Assembly (NCBI RefSeq): GCF_014836335.1
Contig: NZ_JACSRA010000004.1
Location: forward strand, 62,001 to 126,000
Origin: Clostridium cibarium
GTDB taxonomy: Bacteria; Bacillota; Clostridia; Clostridiales; Clostridiaceae
Direction of reading: 5' to 3'
Length of the DNA stretch: 64,000 bases
A program made the translations under genes and the position numbers. The notes beneath the pieces were generated by a model. That model saw only the letters and a program-made list of their open reading frames with translations, did no database searches and was not told the origin of the DNA. This document shows, one piece after another, positions 44,253 through 54,547 of the stretch (position 1 is the first letter of the stretch; every line of letters begins with the position of its first letter).

Positions 44253-45452
44253 ATGAAGATAATAGTTCAAAAGTTTGGTGGAACTTCAGTATCTACAGAT
44301 GAGAGAAGAATGAAAGTAGTTGATAAAGTTAAAAAAGCTATTAGTAATGGATATAATCCTGTTGTAGTAGTTTCTGCAATGGGAAGGAAAGGGGAACCTT
44401 ATGCTACAGATACGTTACTTTCACTAATAGATAGTAAATTTAAGCAAGATAATAAGTTAGCTGTAGATTTATTAATGTGTTGTGGAGAATTAATTAGTTC
44501 TGTAGTTATGGCTAGTGCATTGCAATCAAAAGGAATTGAAGCAGTTCCATTAACAGGTGGTCAAGCTGGAATAATTACTGATAATAAGTTTAACGATGCA
44601 TCATTAAAGGATTTTAATGATACTAGAATATTAGATATATTAGGAGAGGGAAAAGTTCCTGTTATAACGGGATTCCAAGGAATAACTGAAGATGGATACT
44701 TTACAACATTAGGTAGAGGCGGCAGCGATACATCAGCAGCCATATTAGGAGTAGGGTTAGATGCTAATGAAATTGAAATATATACTGACGTAGATGGAAT
44801 AATGACAGCTGATCCAAGAATAGTTGAGGAAGCTTCGTTAATTAATGTACTAAGTTATGATGAAGTATTTCAGTTAGCTGACCAAGGAGCGAAAGTTATT
44901 CATCCGAATGCAGTAGAAATTGCAAAGGTTGGTAATATACCTATAGTTATTAAAAATACTATGAATGACTGTGATGGTACTATTATTAATAGCGTTGGTG
45001 ATAAGAAAAACAAAAGACTAGTAACTAGTATTACAAGTCATAGTGATAGAGTTCAGGTTTGTATTAAGTTAGAGGACAATAAAGGTAATGACAGATACCA
45101 AGATATACTTGAGATAATTGCTGAAAATAAAATATCTTTAGATTTAATAAATATTTTTCCTACAGAACAAATATTTACAATTTCAGTATCAGCAAAAGAT
45201 AAAGTAATAAATATTTTTAATGAGTTAAATATTAATGCAATAATTAAAGAAGATTTAAGCACTATTGCGTTAGTTGGAGCAGGAATGAAGGGCATTCCAG
45301 GTGTTATGGCTAAGATATATAAAGCGCTATATGATAATAAAGTCGAAGTTTTACAAACAGCTGATTCTCATATGACTATATGGTGCTTAATTAAGACAGA
45401 TGATTTAAGTGAAGCAATAAATGCGCTTCATAGGGCATTTAAGTTATGTTAA
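44253..45452 (+). CDS. dapG: Aspartate kinase (DapG-like)
   Basis: A 399-residue aspartokinase making aspartyl phosphate for lysine, diaminopimelate, threonine and methionine. N-terminal kinase: VQKFGGTSVSTDERR, GFQGITEDGYFTTLGRGGSDTSA, YTDVDGIMTADPRIV and a Lys-containing GAKVIHPNAVEIAKV. Two C-terminal ACT domains (GVMAKIYKALYDNKVEVLQTADSHMTI) bind effector amino acids. Genomic position matches dapG, the sporulation-linked diaminopimelate-sensitive isozyme, but the isozyme type is inferred from context. Start ATG after AAGGGGG. Confidence 0.94.
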   Translation: MKIIVQKFGGTSVSTDERRMKVVDKVKKAISNGYNPVVVVSAMGRKGEPYATDTLLSLIDSKFKQDNKLAVDLLMCCGELISSVVMASALQSKGIEAVPLTGGQAGIITDNKFNDASLKDFNDTRILDILGEGKVPVITGFQGITEDGYFTTLGRGGSDTSAAILGVGLDANEIEIYTDVDGIMTADPRIVEEASLINVLSYDEVFQLADQGAKVIHPNAVEIAKVGNIPIVIKNTMNDCDGTIINSVGDKKNKRLVTSITSHSDRVQVCIKLEDNKGNDRYQDILEIIAENKISLDLINIFPTEQIFTISVSAKDKVINIFNELNINAIIKEDLSTIALVGAGMKGIPGVMAKIYKALYDNKVEVLQTADSHMTIWCLIKTDDLSEAINALHRAFKLC

Positions 45453-45480
45453 AAGAGATTATAAAATAGTATAAATTTTA

Positions 45481-45513
45481 TCCTCCTGTACAAAATAAAA
45501 ATGTACAGGAGGA
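45481..45513 (+). promoter_or_regulatory. Perfect 12-bp hairpin sequestering the tepA ribosome site
   Basis: TCCTCCTGTACA (45481-45492), nine-base loop, TGTACAGGAGGA (45502-45513). The tepA Shine-Dalgarno AGGAGG (45507-45512, nine bases from ATG) lies wholly in the right arm, paired with a CCTCCT anti-Shine-Dalgarno copy in the left arm. Read-through RNA from dapG would be hard to translate. RNA that begins inside the hairpin, or is melted or cleaved, would be free. It may double as the dapG terminator, though only TTTT follows. Confidence 0.7.
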
Positions 45514-45521
45514 GTGCTTTT

Positions 45522-46319
45522 ATGGATAATAATAAAATCAAGGGAAAATCAGAAGAAAAAAAAGAAAATGGTGAAGCAACTGAAAACCTAGAAAAAATGA
45601 AATCTATGAAAGATTTTGGAAATATGGGTATGGCTTCACCAAATGAAAGAGTACAGATATTATCAATAATAGGGCAAATTGAGGGGCATATGGTTTCACC
45701 ACCACAGACTAAAACTACGAAGTATGAACACGTTATACCTCAGCTTATCGCTATTGAACAAAATGAGAATGTAAAAGGTGTTTTGATAATTTTGAATACG
45801 GTAGGAGGAGACGTGGAAGCAGGTCTTGCTATAGCCGAAATGATAAATTCAATTTCAAAACCTACTGTATCAATAGTTACTGGTGGAGGTCATTCTATTG
45901 GAGTTCCACTAGCAACATCGGCAGATTATTCTTTTATTACCCCTTCGGCAACAATGATAATTCATCCTGTTAGAATGAATGGATTTGTTATTGGGGTTGA
46001 TCAAACTTTTCAGTATTTCAAAAAGATGCAGGAAAGGATTAATGATTTTATAGTTAGGACGTCTGATATAACTCATGAAGATCTAAACAATTATATGAAG
46101 AGAACAGATGAGTTACTTAATGATGTTGGTACTATGCTTATAGGAAAAGAAGCAGTGGAATGTGGACTAATTAATGCAGTTGGAGGTGCAAGTGAAGCTT
46201 TAGCAAAACTTAACTCTTTAATTGATGAAAATGAAAATCAGAAAGAAAGCAAAGAAAAGAAAATTACTAAGAAAAGTACTAGGAAAAGAAAGATAGTATC
46301 AAAAAATAGTCAAAGATGA
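45522..46319 (+). CDS. tepA: ClpP-like translocation-enhancing protein TepA
   Basis: A 265-residue ClpP/crotonase-fold serine protease-like protein. Core: [21 protein letters not shown], the nucleophile region [18 protein letters not shown], and [11 protein letters not shown]. Unlike housekeeping ClpP it has a charged N-terminal extension and a basic Lys/Arg tail. The B. subtilis homolog degrades remnant signal peptides or spore-related proteins and lies likewise just before spoIIIE/ftsK. ATG 45522. Its ribosome site is buried in a hairpin. Confidence 0.92.
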   Translation: MDNNKIKGKSEEKKENGEATENLEKMKSMKDFGNMGMASPNERVQILSIIGQIEGHMVSPPQTKTTKYEHVIPQLIAIEQNENVKGVLIILNTVGGDVEAGLAIAEMINSISKPTVSIVTGGGHSIGVPLATSADYSFITPSATMIIHPVRMNGFVIGVDQTFQYFKKMQERINDFIVRTSDITHEDLNNYMKRTDELLNDVGTMLIGKEAVECGLINAVGGASEALAKLNSLIDENENQKESKEKKITKKSTRKRKIVSKNSQR

Positions 46320-46328
46320 GGATGAATG

Positions 46329-46382
46329 GGAAATTAATAGGACACTTTTTAGTGCCATAACAGTTAATTTCCTATTTTTTAT
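46329..46382 (+). terminator. Intrinsic terminator after tepA
   Basis: GGAAATTAA (46329-46337) and TTAATTTCC (46364-46372), with an inner GGCACT-type / AGTGCC pairing, followed by TATTTTTTATTT. Confidence 0.85.
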
Positions 46383-46441
46383 TTAAACTAAAGGAAAATG
46401 GACATGCTATGTAGAAATAACTAAAGTGAGGTGATTAGAAA

Positions 46442-48856
46442 GTGGGTAGACAGACCAAGAATAAAAATAGCAAAAAATCTACAAAGAGTAGTAAGGAAAG
46501 CAGCAAAATGGAAATTAAGGGTATTATATTTGTTGCTATAGGATTACTGACCTCAATAGCTATATATACAGATTTAGCAGGATTTTTATCAAGTTTTGCT
46601 CAAAGAGTATGCCATTTAGTAATTGGTATTGGATCATATATGCTTCCAATTTATCTTTTATATTTAGGATATACTTATTTTAAAGAACGAGGAAATATTA
46701 CTTTAGGAAAAAGATTTTATGGAGTAACACTTTTTATAGTAGTCATAATTTTTATTAGTGGAACTATATATATACAATCTGTAGAAGATCCAGATAATTT
46801 TGGAGGTAATTTAGTAACTATATTCAATTTAGTAGCAGAAGGAGAAAGAGCACTAAATGGTGGATTGATTGGATATATTATAACTTTTCCATTATATAAA
46901 TTTATAGGTGCTGTTGGATCATATATTCTATATATTGCGCTTTTAATAATTGCGTCTATATTAGCTTTTGATTTTTCAGTGGTGAAGGCAGGAGAAGTTG
47001 CTAAAAATAAAAGTAGAGAATATAGATTAAAAGATAAATCAAAAAAACAAGAGGTTAAAAAAGAAAAATTAGATGATGATTATATTAAGTTATTATCTAA
47101 GCAGAATAGCACTGAAGAAAAATCAAAAGATGAATTTTTAAAAGATGTTGACCATAAAATTAAAATTTTAGATTTTATGAAAAACTCATCGATTGATGAT
47201 GAAGAGGAGTTAGAAGCAGAAATAGCAAGTGATAATGATATTTTTATGAGTAATAAGAGAGAGCAACCTACATTAATAGAGCAGCAAGCTCCATTAAATG
47301 AAAAAAATCATAAAAAGGAAAAGCTTAATAATGAAATTAAAGAAGTAATTAGTAAGGAAATAGATGAAACAATAAGCAATGTTAATAGTTATGAGGAAAA
47401 AAAGGAATATATTTTTCCAAGTACTGATTTGCTTAATCCAAATAGTAAAACGCAATTAAATAGTTCTGATAAAAAAGATTTAATAGATAATGCTAATAAA
47501 TTAGAAGAGACTCTAGGAAGTTTTGGAGTAGAAGCTAAGGTGCTACAAGTAACAAAAGGGCCTTCGGTAACAAGGTTTGAGCTGCAACCTAGTCCAGGAG
47601 TTAAGGTTAGTAAAATAGTAAATTTAGCAGATGACATAGCATTAGGACTTGCCGCTTCAGGAGTAAGAATTGAAGCACCTATTCCAGGAAAGGCTGCAGT
47701 AGGAATAGAAGTTCCTAATAAAAAGCAAACACCAGTATTTTTAAGAGAAGTGCTAGACTCAGATGAATTCAAAAATTCAAATAAAAAATTAGCATTTGCA
47801 TTAGGTAAAGATATAGGAGGGTCTTGTGTTGTTGGAGATTTAAGTAAAATGCCACACACGTTAATAGCTGGGGCCACAGGGTCAGGTAAGAGTGTATGCA
47901 TCAATTCATTGATAATAAGTATCTTGTATAAGTATTCTCCTGATGAAGTTAAACTTTTAATGGTAGATCCAAAAGTTGTAGAATTAAATGTTTATAATGG
48001 GATACCACATCTTTTAATTCCAGTAGTTACAGAACCTAAGAAGGCTGCGGCTGCTTTAAATTGGGCTGTAAATGAAATGACTAAAAGATACAACTTATTT
48101 GCAGAAAAAGGTGTAAGAAATGTGGATTCATATAATGCCTTATATGAAAAAGGGAGCGTTGAAGAAAAACTTCCTTATATAGTTATAATTGTAGATGAAC
48201 TTGCAGACTTAATGATGGTTTGTCCAAATGATGTTGAAGATTATATTGGTCGTTTAGCACAGATGGCAAGAGCAGCGGGTATGCATCTTGTAATTGCTAC
48301 ACAAAGGCCATCTGTAGATGTAATAACGGGAGTCATTAAGGCAAACATACCTTCAAGGATATCTTTTGCAGTTTCATCTCAGGTAGATTCTAGAACTATT
48401 TTAGATAGCTCGGGAGCAGAAAAACTTCTTGGAAAAGGAGATATGCTGTATGCTCCAGTAGGAGAAAATAAACCTCAAAGAGTTCAAGGATGTTTTATTT
48501 CAGAGGAAGAGGTTGAGAATGTCATACAGTTTATAAAACAAGATGACAAAGAAATAATTTATGAAGAATCTATATTAGATCATATAAATAATGAAACTGA
48601 GGGAAGTAATTTAAGCGAAGGTGATGATGTAGATGAATTACTATCTGAAGCTATAAAATTGGTAGTAGATTATGAGCAAGCATCTACATCTTTTTTACAG
48701 AGAAGATTAAGGATAGGATTTAATAGGGCTTCTAGAATAATGGACCAACTTGAAGAGAGAGGGATCATTTCGCCAAAGGATGGAAGTAGACCAAGACAAG
48801 TATTATTAAGTAAAGATGAATTAATAAATTCTTCAGAAGATGATAATGAAAATTAG
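46442..48856 (+). CDS. ftsK: DNA translocase FtsK/SpoIIIE
   Basis: An 804-residue membrane-anchored DNA pump that clears chromosome DNA through the division or sporulation septum. Four N-terminal transmembrane helices (residues ~20-180) are followed by a charged linker. The RecA-type motor has Walker [10 protein letters not shown] and Walker [15 protein letters not shown]-terminal winged-helix gamma domain ([30 protein letters not shown]) reads KOPS/SRS sequences. GTG start at 46442. As the FtsK-type gene in the position of B. subtilis spoIIIE, it probably serves sporulation. Confidence 0.96.
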   Translation: MGRQTKNKNSKKSTKSSKESSKMEIKGIIFVAIGLLTSIAIYTDLAGFLSSFAQRVCHLVIGIGSYMLPIYLLYLGYTYFKERGNITLGKRFYGVTLFIVVIIFISGTIYIQSVEDPDNFGGNLVTIFNLVAEGERALNGGLIGYIITFPLYKFIGAVGSYILYIALLIIASILAFDFSVVKAGEVAKNKSREYRLKDKSKKQEVKKEKLDDDYIKLLSKQNSTEEKSKDEFLKDVDHKIKILDFMKNSSIDDEEELEAEIASDNDIFMSNKREQPTLIEQQAPLNEKNHKKEKLNNEIKEVISKEIDETISNVNSYEEKKEYIFPSTDLLNPNSKTQLNSSDKKDLIDNANKLEETLGSFGVEAKVLQVTKGPSVTRFELQPSPGVKVSKIVNLADDIALGLAASGVRIEAPIPGKAAVGIEVPNKKQTPVFLREVLDSDEFKNSNKKLAFALGKDIGGSCVVGDLSKMPHTLIAGATGSGKSVCINSLIISILYKYSPDEVKLLMVDPKVVELNVYNGIPHLLIPVVTEPKKAAAALNWAVNEMTKRYNLFAEKGVRNVDSYNALYEKGSVEEKLPYIVIIVDELADLMMVCPNDVEDYIGRLAQMARAAGMHLVIATQRPSVDVITGVIKANIPSRISFAVSSQVDSRTILDSSGAEKLLGKGDMLYAPVGENKPQRVQGCFISEEEVENVIQFIKQDDKEIIYEESILDHINNETEGSNLSEGDDVDELLSEAIKLVVDYEQASTSFLQRRLRIGFNRASRIMDQLEERGIISPKDGSRPRQVLLSKDELINSSEDDNEN

Positions 48857-48926
48857 CTTGTAATCCCAAGTAAAGAGTTATAAAATTGATTTAGTAAACA
48901 TAAAGGATACGCAGGAGGAAAATAAC

Positions 48927-50264
48927 TTGAAAAAATATAAAGTAGGTATGGTAAGTCTAGGTTGTGATAAGAATAGAGTTGATTCGGAAATTATCCTAGG
49001 AACCATGAGTAAAGAATATGAAATAACTAATAATGCTAAAGAAGCTGACATTATTATCGTTAATACATGTGGGTTTATAGAAAAAGCGAAACAAGAATCT
49101 ATTGATACCATATTAGAAATGGCGGAGTATAAGAAAAAATACAATTGTAAGCTTTTAATTGCTACAGGTTGCTTAACTCAAAGATATGGAAAAGAACTTA
49201 GCGAATTGATGCCAGAAATTGATATAATGCTTGGAGTTAATGATTATAAAAAGATAGATGAGCATATTAAAGTTTACATAGAAAATGAAAAAAAATCTTT
49301 AGAAGTCAACTATTCAGATGTAAATATAAATGAAGGGGAAAGAATATTAACAACTGATAAATATACAGCTTATATTAGAATTGCTGAAGGATGCAACAAT
49401 TTTTGTACTTACTGTATAATTCCTAAGATAAGAGGAAAATTTAGAAGTAGAGAGATGGATAATATTCTTAAAGAAGCAAGAGAGCTAAGTAATAGCGGTG
49501 TAAAAGAGATCATTCTAGTTGCGCAAGATACAACACTTTATGGCACTGATATATATGGAGAAAAGAAACTGCATATATTATTAAAAGAGCTTTCCAAAAT
49601 TGAGGGAATTGAATGGATTAGAGTTCTTTATTGCTACCCAGAAGAAATATATACAGAACTTATTAGTGAAATAGCATGTAATAATAAAGTAATGAAATAT
49701 CTAGATTTACCAATTCAACATATAAGCGATAATATACTTAAATTAATGGGGAGAAAAACTACCAAGGAAGATATCATAAGAAAAATTAATGAACTTAGAA
49801 ATAAAGTTTATGGAATTACATTAAGAACATCATTAATAGTAGGGTTTCCAGGAGAAAGTAAAGAGGATTTCAATGAACTTAAAGAGTTTTTAAAAGAATT
49901 TAGATTAGATAAGGTTGGAGTTTTCAAATATTCAAGAGAAGAAGGTACTCCAGCATCAGTGATGAAAGATCAAGTTTTAGAAGAAATTAAAGATACAAGA
50001 GAAGAAGAACTTATGTTGGTTCAAAAAGAAATTTCTAAAGAGATAAATGAATTGAAAGTTGGCAATGTTTATGATATTCTTGTTGAAGGGGATAATGGAG
50101 AATATTATTATGGAAGGAATTATGAAATGATTCCGGAAATAGACGGAAATATATTCTTTAAAAGTACTAGAGAGATAAGAAAAGGTGCAATTGTTTCAGT
50201 TAAGATAATTGACTGTACAGAATATGATTTAGTAGGAGTTGTAGATTATGAATCTTGCGAATAA
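48927..50264 (+). CDS. rimO: Ribosomal protein uS12 methylthiotransferase RimO
   Basis: A 445-residue radical SAM methylthiotransferase that modifies Asp88 of uS12. UPF0004 N-domain with three cysteines ([33 protein letters not shown]), radical SAM C-x3-C-x2-C in [21 protein letters not shown], and a C-terminal TRAM domain. The VSLGCDKN spelling distinguishes RimO from MiaB. TTG 48927 follows GGAGGAAAATAAC. Its 3' end overlaps pgsA by 17 bases. Confidence 0.96.
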   Translation: MKKYKVGMVSLGCDKNRVDSEIILGTMSKEYEITNNAKEADIIIVNTCGFIEKAKQESIDTILEMAEYKKKYNCKLLIATGCLTQRYGKELSELMPEIDIMLGVNDYKKIDEHIKVYIENEKKSLEVNYSDVNINEGERILTTDKYTAYIRIAEGCNNFCTYCIIPKIRGKFRSREMDNILKEARELSNSGVKEIILVAQDTTLYGTDIYGEKKLHILLKELSKIEGIEWIRVLYCYPEEIYTELISEIACNNKVMKYLDLPIQHISDNILKLMGRKTTKEDIIRKINELRNKVYGITLRTSLIVGFPGESKEDFNELKEFLKEFRLDKVGVFKYSREEGTPASVMKDQVLEEIKDTREEELMLVQKEISKEINELKVGNVYDILVEGDNGEYYYGRNYEMIPEIDGNIFFKSTREIRKGAIVSVKIIDCTEYDLVGVVDYESCE

Positions 50265-50838
50265 ATTAACTTTAGTTAGAATATTTTTAGTTCCAGTTTT
50301 TCTAATATTTATAGCTGCTAAAGACATTCCTTATGGTACATTTATTGCTACATTTATATTTGTTTTAGCATCATTAACTGATAAGTTGGATGGATATATA
50401 GCTAGAAGCAGAAATCAAATAACTAACTTTGGAAAATTCATGGACCCTCTTGCAGACAAGCTGCTTGTAACATCTGCATTAATTTCACTGGTTGAACTTC
50501 AAGTAGTTCCAGGATGGGCTGCAGTCATTATAATTGCACGTGAATTTGCAGTATCAGGACTTAGAACAGTAGCAGCTTCTGAAGGGAAAATAATTGCTGC
50601 TAGTTGGTGGGGAAAAATAAAAACTGTTATTCAGATTGTCGCTATTATAGTTTTACTTTTACAAGTAAATATAGGAACATCAGCATATTTAACAAAGTTG
50701 GTAATTGATACTGAATTCTTTAAGGATTTCTTTCAGTTTATGCCACAGATATTATTGGATGTAGCAGTAATAATTACGTTAATATCTGGAATGGATTACT
50801 TTAGAAAAAATAAAAATACTATTTCCACTAACAAATAA
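50248..50838 (+). CDS. pgsA: CDP-diacylglycerol-glycerol-3-phosphate 3-phosphatidyltransferase
   Basis: A 196-residue integral membrane enzyme making phosphatidylglycerol phosphate from CDP-diacylglycerol, the product of CdsA encoded upstream. The CDP-alcohol phosphatidyltransferase motif D-G-x2-A-R-x8-G-x3-D-x3-D is complete in [19 protein letters not shown] plus PLADK. About five membrane helices. It begins inside the end of rimO and is followed by a terminator. Confidence 0.97.
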   Translation: MNLANKLTLVRIFLVPVFLIFIAAKDIPYGTFIATFIFVLASLTDKLDGYIARSRNQITNFGKFMDPLADKLLVTSALISLVELQVVPGWAAVIIIAREFAVSGLRTVAASEGKIIAASWWGKIKTVIQIVAIIVLLLQVNIGTSAYLTKLVIDTEFFKDFFQFMPQILLDVAVIITLISGMDYFRKNKNTISTNK

Positions 50839-50841
50839 TTT

Positions 50842-50866
50842 GGTTTGCATTTATGCAAACCTTTTT
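50842..50866 (+). terminator. Intrinsic terminator after pgsA
   Basis: GGTTTGCAT (50842-50850) and ATGCAAACC (50853-50861) followed by TTTTT. Confidence 0.9.
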
Positions 50867-50952
50867 CATTGAAAGTTGAAATGATTAATTTAATACTTTT
50901 TAGGATAGAATATAGAAAATAAAAAAGTATGTGGGATATAATAGTATTTTTA

Positions 50953-50981
50953 TTGACGAGAGAAAAATCATATATTATAAT
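50953..50981 (+). promoter_or_regulatory. Sigma-A promoter for recA
   Basis: TTGACG (50953-50958), 17 bases, TATAAT (50976-50981): near-consensus. The LexA box begins nine bases downstream, over the start point. Confidence 0.85.
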
Positions 50982-50989
50982 ATACATAT

Positions 50990-51003
50990 AGAACATAAGT
51001 TCG
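50990..51003. promoter_or_regulatory. LexA (SOS) operator of recA
   Basis: AGAACATAAGTTCG: GAAC-4-GTTC is fully symmetrical and matches the Gram-positive DinR/LexA box CGAACRNRYGTTYG at nearly every defined base. Its place at the expected transcription start of recA fits repression and SOS induction. Confidence 0.8.
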
Positions 51004-51026
51004 AAAGCAGAGAGGTGTAAAATATA

Positions 51027-52088
51027 ATGAGTAATATAAATGTTGATAAATTAAAAGCTATAGAAAGTGCTATGGGTCAAATAGAAAAGCAATTTGGTAA
51101 AGGGTCTGTAATGAAACTAGGTGAAGATAGTCATTTAATAGTAGATGCAACTTCAACAGGTTGTCTTGATTTAGATATTGCACTAGGAATTGGTGGAGTT
51201 CCTAAGGGAAGGATAGTAGAAATATATGGACCAGAAAGTTCTGGTAAGACTACAGTAGCTTTGCATATTGCTGCAGAAGCACAAAAAAATGGTGGAGCTG
51301 TTGCATTTATAGATGCAGAACACGCTTTAGATCCAAGTTATGCTAGAAAGATTGGAGTAGATACTGAAAATTTAATAGTTTCACAACCAGATACAGGAGA
51401 ACAAGGTCTTGAGATAGCGGAAGCATTAGTTCGTTCGGGAGCTATAGATGTACTTATAGTAGACTCGGTTGCAGCTTTAGTTCCTAGGGCTGAAATAGAG
51501 GGGGAAATGGGAGATTCACATGTAGGTCTTCAGGCTAGATTAATGTCACAAGCGCTAAGAAAGTTAACAGGTACTATAAAGAAGACCAATTGCGTTGCTA
51601 TATTCATAAATCAATTAAGAGAAAAGGTAGGAGTTATGTTTGGAAATCCAGAAACTACTACCGGAGGTAGAGCTTTGAAATTCTATGCATCTGTAAGACT
51701 TGATGTTAGAAGAATAGATTCCATTAAAACTGCTGATGCTATTATTGGTAATAGAACAAGAGTGAAAGTTACAAAGAATAAGGTTGCACCACCATTCAAA
51801 CAAGCCGAATTTGATATCATGTATAATGAAGGAATTTCTAGAACAGGAAATATAGTAGATGTTGGAGTAAAAGAAGGTATTGTTCAAAAAAGTGGGGCGT
51901 GGTTTTCTTATGGTGATGTGAGATTAGGGCAAGGAAGAGAAAATGCAAAAATATATTTAAAGGATAACCCAGAAGTAGCTTTAGATATAGAAAATCAAAT
52001 AAGAGAAAAATACGCACTTCCTCTAAACACTAATTTACCACAAGAGCCTTCAGAAGAAGTAGACAAAGTTGAAGTAGAAGATAAATAA
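51027..52088 (+). CDS. recA: Recombinase RecA
   Basis: A 353-residue RecA that forms strand-exchange filaments and triggers LexA self-cleavage. Walker [10 protein letters not shown], the family signature [15 protein letters not shown], loop L1/L2 regions [23 protein letters not shown] and [22 protein letters not shown]. Acidic C-terminal tail. ATG 51027 follows AGAGGTG. cinA, often upstream, is absent. A strong terminator follows. Confidence 0.99.
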   Translation: MSNINVDKLKAIESAMGQIEKQFGKGSVMKLGEDSHLIVDATSTGCLDLDIALGIGGVPKGRIVEIYGPESSGKTTVALHIAAEAQKNGGAVAFIDAEHALDPSYARKIGVDTENLIVSQPDTGEQGLEIAEALVRSGAIDVLIVDSVAALVPRAEIEGEMGDSHVGLQARLMSQALRKLTGTIKKTNCVAIFINQLREKVGVMFGNPETTTGGRALKFYASVRLDVRRIDSIKTADAIIGNRTRVKVTKNKVAPPFKQAEFDIMYNEGISRTGNIVDVGVKEGIVQKSGAWFSYGDVRLGQGRENAKIYLKDNPEVALDIENQIREKYALPLNTNLPQEPSEEVDKVEVEDK

Positions 52089-52106
52089 TAAGAAAATATT
52101 TTAAGG

Positions 52107-52155
52107 TACACCTTGCTATTTATATATAACTAAATAGCAAGGTGTATATTTTATT
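52107..52155 (+). terminator. Strong intrinsic terminator after recA
   Basis: Perfect 16-bp arms at 52107-52122 and 52131-52146 (CACCTTGCTATTTA within the left arm), eight-base loop, then TATTTTATT. Confidence 0.92.
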
Positions 52156-52309
52156 AATTTATAAATAAAATAAATAATAGAGCTATTCGTTTAACAGACC
52201 TAAGTAAAGGTTTTCTTAAAGCGCGATAGCATGAGAGATTCATAGGAAAATCAAGTATTTATGAGATATAGCTATATTATATATTTATGAATCCCATTAT
52301 TAATGAAAC

Positions 52310-52338
52310 TTGACATAATTCTATTTTTCAGCTAAAAT
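52310..52338 (+). promoter_or_regulatory. Sigma-A promoter for rny
   Basis: TTGACA (52310-52315), 17 bases, TAAAAT (52333-52338). It gives a leader of about 105 bases containing a small hairpin. Confidence 0.78.
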
Positions 52339-52449
52339 AATAACAAATACTGGTTTATCACATTCTTACTATTAGTGAGAAAGATATGACACCTAAACTA
52401 CGCTTTCTTATTTATTTAAGATAGATAGTAAAGGCTAGGAGGTGTTTAC

Positions 52450-53994
52450 GTGCCAACGTATTTAATAATAATAATAATAGATATACTTGTGCTGTTTATA
52501 TTAGGTTTTATATCCTATAAGAGTATTCAAACAGCGTCAAAGAAGAAAATTGAATCGCTAGAAAATGAAGCAAAAGAAGTTTTGGTTGTAGCAAAAAAAG
52601 AAGCTGAAGCAACTAAGAAGGAATCTATATTAGAAGCAAAAGAAGAAGTTCATAAATTAAGAACTGATTTGGATAGAGATTCTCGTGAAAGAAGAAATGA
52701 GCTTCAAAGACTTGAAAGAAGGTTGATTCAAAGAGAAGAGTTACTTGATAAAAAGAGTGATGCTCTTCAAAAGAAAGATGATGCACTCAATGAGAGAATT
52801 GTTGAAATCGATAATATGGAAGTGAAAGTGAAAGAACTTGCTGAGCAGAGAAGGACGGAACTTGAAAGAATATCTGGACTTACTAGTGAAGATGCTAAGC
52901 AAATCCTATTAGATGAAATCAAGAAGGAAATTACTCATGATGCAGCCTTAATGATTAAGGACATCGAAGGTAGAGCTAAGGAAGAGGCAGACAAGAAGGC
53001 TAGAGAAATTGTAACAACTGCAATTCAAAGGTGTGCTGCTGATCATGTGTCTGAAACAACTGTTCAGGTTGTAGCTTTACCAAATGATGAAATGAAGGGA
53101 AGAATAATAGGTAGAGAAGGAAGAAACATTAGAACCCTTGAAACATTAACAGGAGTAGATTTGATTATTGATGACACTCCAGAAGCAGTTATTTTATCAA
53201 GCTTCGATCCTATAAGAAGAGAAGTAGCTAGAATGGCACTAGAAAAGTTAATAGTGGATGGAAGGATTCATCCGGCTAGAATTGAAGAGATGGTTGAGAA
53301 ATCTCAAAGAGATGTTGAAAATGAAATCAAGGAAGAAGGAGAGCAAGCAGCTCTAGAAACTTCAGTGCATGGATTACATCCTGAGATAATAAGACTTCTT
53401 GGAAGATTGAAATATAGAACTAGTTATGGTCAAAACGTTTTAAAGCATTCCATAGAAGTTTCGTATTTAGCTGGTTTAATGGCTTCAGAATTAGGTTTAG
53501 ATGTTACTCTAGCTAGAAGAGCTGGTTTATTACATGACATAGGTAAGGCCGTAGATCAGGAGCAAGAAGGTCCTCACGCCTTAATTGGTGGAGATCTAGC
53601 TAAGAGATACCATGAGTCTCCTATTGTAGTAAATGCCATCGCAGCCCATCATGGGGACGTAGAGATGGAATCTTTAGAAGCTATTTTGGTTCAGGCAGCA
53701 GATGCTATTTCCGCTGCAAGACCGGGTGCAAGAAGAGAGACCTTAGAAGCATACATCAAACGTTTGGAAAAGTTAGAAGAAATTGCAAATTCTTATGAAG
53801 GCGTAGAGAAGTCATATGCAATTCAAGCTGGTAGAGAGATTAGAATTATTGTTAAACCAGATCATGTTGACGATGTCGGAGCAGTAGAACTAGCACGTAA
53901 TATTGTAAAGAGCGTCGAAGAACAATTAGAGTATCCAGGTCAAATTAAAATCAATGTTATTAGAGAAACTAGAGCAGTTGATTTTGCAAAATAA
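52450..53994 (+). CDS. rny: Ribonuclease Y
   Basis: A 514-residue membrane-anchored endoribonuclease that initiates mRNA decay in Firmicutes. One N-terminal transmembrane helix ([18 protein letters not shown]) and a long coiled coil to about residue 200. A KH domain ([24 protein letters not shown]) and an HD domain with the catalytic pair in [10 protein letters not shown] follow. GTG 52450 after AGGAGGTG. With PNPase and NrnA, also encoded here, it covers the main steps of mRNA decay. Confidence 0.98.
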   Translation: MPTYLIIIIIDILVLFILGFISYKSIQTASKKKIESLENEAKEVLVVAKKEAEATKKESILEAKEEVHKLRTDLDRDSRERRNELQRLERRLIQREELLDKKSDALQKKDDALNERIVEIDNMEVKVKELAEQRRTELERISGLTSEDAKQILLDEIKKEITHDAALMIKDIEGRAKEEADKKAREIVTTAIQRCAADHVSETTVQVVALPNDEMKGRIIGREGRNIRTLETLTGVDLIIDDTPEAVILSSFDPIRREVARMALEKLIVDGRIHPARIEEMVEKSQRDVENEIKEEGEQAALETSVHGLHPEIIRLLGRLKYRTSYGQNVLKHSIEVSYLAGLMASELGLDVTLARRAGLLHDIGKAVDQEQEGPHALIGGDLAKRYHESPIVVNAIAAHHGDVEMESLEAILVQAADAISAARPGARRETLEAYIKRLEKLEEIANSYEGVEKSYAIQAGREIRIIVKPDHVDDVGAVELARNIVKSVEEQLEYPGQIKINVIRETRAVDFAK

Positions 53995-54000
53995 AGTTGA

Positions 54001-54040
54001 AAAATACATTTTGTTTATCAAAATGTATTTTTTATTTTTA
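54001..54040 (+). terminator. Intrinsic terminator after rny
   Basis: AAAATACATTTTG (54001-54013) and CAAAATGTATTTT (54019-54031), perfect 13-bp stem, then TTATTTTTA. Confidence 0.9.
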
Positions 54041-54054
54041 TTTATTAAAAAAAA

Positions 54055-54082
54055 AGAGGAATTTTACAATACAAGTAGAATA
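54055..54082 (+). promoter_or_regulatory. Sigma-H promoter for spoVS
   Basis: AGAGGAATT (54055-54063), 11 bases, GTAGAATA (54075-54082) fit the sigma-H pattern RnAGGAwWW - 11-12 - RnnGAATw at every defined base. spoVS is a sigma-H gene in B. subtilis, so position and sequence agree. Confidence 0.75.
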
Positions 54083-54118
54083 TATTAAGTATGCATGATT
54101 GGGGGATGTCAACCTATA

Positions 54119-54133
54119 ATGTAAACGATTAGT
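54119..54133. promoter_or_regulatory. cre-like site in the spoVS leader
   Basis: ATGTAAACGATTAGT resembles the catabolite-responsive element WTGNAANCGNWNNCW with one mismatch at the last conserved C. It lies downstream of the sigma-H start, where CcpA binding would block elongation. Weak evidence. Confidence 0.25.
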
Positions 54134-54158
54134 AAAAATGCTAGGAGGAATAATAAAA

Positions 54159-54419
54159 ATGGAAGTATTAAAAGTGTCAACAAAATCAAATCCGAATTCA
54201 GTAGCAGGTGCTTTAGCTGCAATAATTAAAGAAAAGAGTATAGTAGAGATACAAGCAGTTGGAGCTGGAGCTATAAATCAAGCTGTTAAAGCTATTGCAA
54301 TAGCGCGCGGCTTTGTAGCGCCAAGTGGTAAAGATATTGTTTGTGTACCTGCCTTCACCGATATAGAGATTGATGGAGAAGAAAGAACAGCAATAAAGTT
54401 AATTGTTCAACCACGATAA
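54159..54419 (+). CDS. spoVS: Stage V sporulation protein S
   Basis: An 86-residue SpoVS of the Alba-like superfamily, very strongly conserved: MEVLKVSTKSNPNSVAGALA, IVEIQAVGAGAINQAVKAIAIARG, VAPSGKDIVCVPAFTDIEIDGEERTAIKL. In Bacillus it affects septation, coat assembly and entry into sporulation, apparently by binding nucleic acid. ATG 54159 follows AGGAGG. Expression probably from the sigma-H promoter just upstream. Its presence supports a spore-forming host. Confidence 0.97.
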   Translation: MEVLKVSTKSNPNSVAGALAAIIKEKSIVEIQAVGAGAINQAVKAIAIARGFVAPSGKDIVCVPAFTDIEIDGEERTAIKLIVQPR

Positions 54420-54470
54420 TTTACACAATTATGGATAAAATTGAAACTTGGGGGAAAGCTAAATAAAGTA

Positions 54471-54499
54471 TTGAAATTATTTTCAAAGTCATATATAAT
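54471..54499 (+). promoter_or_regulatory. Sigma-A promoter for ptsH
   Basis: TTGAAA (54471-54476), 17 bases, TATAAT (54494-54499). The -35 is half of a palindrome TTGAAA-TTAT-TTTCAA (54471-54486), a possible operator. Confidence 0.7.
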
Positions 54500-54547
54500 A
54501 ATAAAAGTTAAGTGAATACTTATAGTTTATTTAAAGAGGTGAATACG

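Larger units (their letters stand above)
52089..52449 (+). other. 361-base gap between recA and rny
   Basis: No plausible gene. It contains the recA terminator (52107-52155) and the rny promoter (52310-52338). Between them a long-range inverted repeat around 52228-52276 has GATTCATA facing TATGAATC. Downstream, in the rny leader, TTCTTACTA and TAGTGAGAA (52364-52383) form a 9-bp hairpin with one G-T pair. I recognise no riboswitch class. Confidence 0.6.

Noticed and set aside
52150..52310. Possible riboswitch or small RNA in the recA-rny gap
   Set aside because: I searched for c-di-GMP, glycine, T-box, SAM and ydaO-type conserved cores and recognised none; only a long-range inverted repeat is visible.
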